A DNA stretch of 64,000 nt from the NCBI RefSeq assembly GCF_000277125.1, contig NC_016946.1:1612001-1676000 (forward strand). The letters run 5' to 3'. Made by a program: the position numbers and the translations under genes. The notes below the pieces were generated by a model. The model worked only from the letters and a program-made list of their open reading frames with translations, was not told the DNA's origin and searched no databases. Shown one piece after another: positions 63,052 to 64,000 of this stretch (positions within the stretch are counted from its first letter, which is position 1; every line of letters starts with the position of its first letter). The DNA is from Mycobacterium intracellulare ATCC 13950. GTDB lineage: Bacteria; Actinomycetota; Actinomycetes; Mycobacteriales; Mycobacteriaceae.

Positions 63052-64000
63052 ATGGCACGCGGATTCCAAGGTGTGATGTTGCGCAGCTTCGGCGCGCGCG
63101 ATCACACCGCGACGGTCATCGAAACCGTCCGGATCGCACCGCACTTCGTGCGCGTGCGCATGACGTCGCCCACGCTGTTCGAAGACGTGGACGCCGAACC
63201 GGCCGCATGGCTGCGGTTCTGGTTCCCCGATCCGGACGGATCGAAGACCGAGTTTCAGCGCGCCTACACGATTTCGGAAGCCGACGTCGCGGCCGGACGC
63301 TTCGCGGTCGACATCGTGCTGCACGAGCCGGCCGGTCCGGCGTCGCAGTGGGCGCGCACCGTGCAGCCCGGCGCCACCATCGCTGTCATGGCGCTGATGG
63401 GTTCGTCGCGGTTCGATATGCCCGACGAGCAGCCGGCCGGGTATCTGCTCATCGGCGATTCGGCGTCCATTCCGGGGATGAACGGGATCATCGGCGTCGT
63501 CCCGGACGACGTCCCGATCGAGATGTACCTCGAACAGCACGACGACAACGACACGCTGATCCCGATCGCACAGCATCCGCGGCTGCGGCTGCACTGGGTC
63601 GCCCGCCGCGACGAGAAATCGCTTGCGGCGGCGATCGAGAGCCGAGATTGGTCCGACTGGTATGCGTGGGCGACGCCGGAGGCCACGACGCTCAAGCAGG
63701 TGCGGACCCGGCTGCGCGACGAGTTCGGCTTTCCGAAATCCGAGGTGCACGCCCAGGCGTACTGGAGTGCCGGGCGCGCGATGGGCACCCGCCGCGGTGA
63801 CGAGCCCGAGGGCTCCGAAAGCGTGGCGCCCACCGTCGCCCCGGAAGAGGTTGCGGCGCAACTGGAGTCGGCTCGGCAGGTTCCCGAGACGGCGCCCGCC
63901 CCGGTGTCGCGCGGAAACTGGCGCGCCCAGGCCGCGGGCCGATTGCTCGCGCCGTTGCGCTCGGCGCTGATCCTGTCGGGCCTGTTGCAGGCGGTCATCA
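63052..64000 (+). CDS. irtA: Iron-siderophore ABC exporter/importer subunit IrtA, 3' end outside the window
   Basis: Half of the IrtAB transporter that imports ferric carboxymycobactin. The visible 316 residues include the N-terminal siderophore-interaction/reductase domain (about 1-245) with the FAD-binding motif [11 protein letters not shown] and [15 protein letters not shown], an acidic linker (about 245-290), and the start of the transmembrane domain ([18 protein letters not shown]) cut by the edge. AGAAAGGA precedes the ATG. An uninterrupted frame runs from 63052 to the end. Confidence 0.95.
   Translation, partial: MARGFQGVMLRSFGARDHTATVIETVRIAPHFVRVRMTSPTLFEDVDAEPAAWLRFWFPDPDGSKTEFQRAYTISEADVAAGRFAVDIVLHEPAGPASQWARTVQPGATIAVMALMGSSRFDMPDEQPAGYLLIGDSASIPGMNGIIGVVPDDVPIEMYLEQHDDNDTLIPIAQHPRLRLHWVARRDEKSLAAAIESRDWSDWYAWATPEATTLKQVRTRLRDEFGFPKSEVHAQAYWSAGRAMGTRRGDEPEGSESVAPTVAPEEVAAQLESARQVPETAPAPVSRGNWRAQAAGRLLAPLRSALILSGLLQAVI

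Overview
The window is a contiguous chromosomal segment of a slow-growing mycobacterium, most likely a member of the Mycobacterium avium complex close to M. intracellulare. The evidence is the high-GC coding style with many GTG starts, a b-delta fused ATP synthase subunit, NucS, PE/PPE proteins, a GlgE pathway, and gene order that follows M. tuberculosis Rv1292 to Rv1348 almost gene for gene. The 16S gene carries the long helix 18 typical of slow growers and a variable-region block that I recall as M. intracellulare-like. The species call is inference; the genus is secure. Comparisons with M. tuberculosis are from memory.

Layout. 1-1.8 kb: two convergent secreted-protein genes (one cut by the window edge), a small acidic protein and tRNA-Arg(CCG). 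1.9-8.4 kb: argS, lysA, hom (thrA), thrC, thrB, a translation and aspartate-family amino acid block. 8.6-14.9 kb: rho, rpmE, prfA, prmC, a Sua5/TsaC gene and wecA, with MIRU-like repeats at both ends of prmC. 15.2-23.6 kb: the complete F1Fo ATP synthase operon atpIBEFHAGDC plus a DUF2550 gene. 23.7-25.6 kb: a PduO-type cobalamin adenosyltransferase gene, divergent from murA. 25.6-31.1 kb: the rRNA operon with tandem promoters, 16S, a tRNA-less spacer, 23S, 5S and a strong terminator.

31.3-35.4 kb is an accessory stretch that is absent, as I recall it, from the M. tuberculosis locus: a PE-PPE pair, a divergent second PPE across an AT-rich palindromic intergenic region, and a two-gene cassette of a small HTH-like protein and a polytopic membrane protein. 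35.5-44.3 kb holds DNA repair (ogt, ada-alkA, nucS), second-messenger enzymes (a membrane diguanylate cyclase and a membrane adenylate cyclase, convergent), methylmalonyl-CoA epimerase, an acetyl-CoA acetyltransferase and a thioredoxin-TPR protein. 44.4-51.6 kb is the glgB-glgE / glgP alpha-glucan cluster. 51.6-57.8 kb: dinG, pncB, clpS, a DUF2017 regulator, an S58 self-processing hydrolase, rhomboid. 57.8-62.8 kb: murI, a metallo-beta-lactamase-fold phosphodiesterase, rph, rdgB, two small membrane protein genes, tRNA-Leu(UAG), a coiled-coil protein and a DCC thiol-oxidoreductase. The window ends inside irtA, preceded by an IdeR-like iron box.

The most informative departures from the reference order are losses and replacements: no mec-cysO-cysM between the S58 hydrolase and the rhomboid although the DUF2017 regulator is kept; no mbt-2 genes between tRNA-Leu and irtA; one adenylate cyclase instead of three, with a diguanylate cyclase beside it; and the PE/PPE plus HTH-membrane insertion directly behind the rRNA operon. 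No IS element, prophage or CRISPR array was seen.
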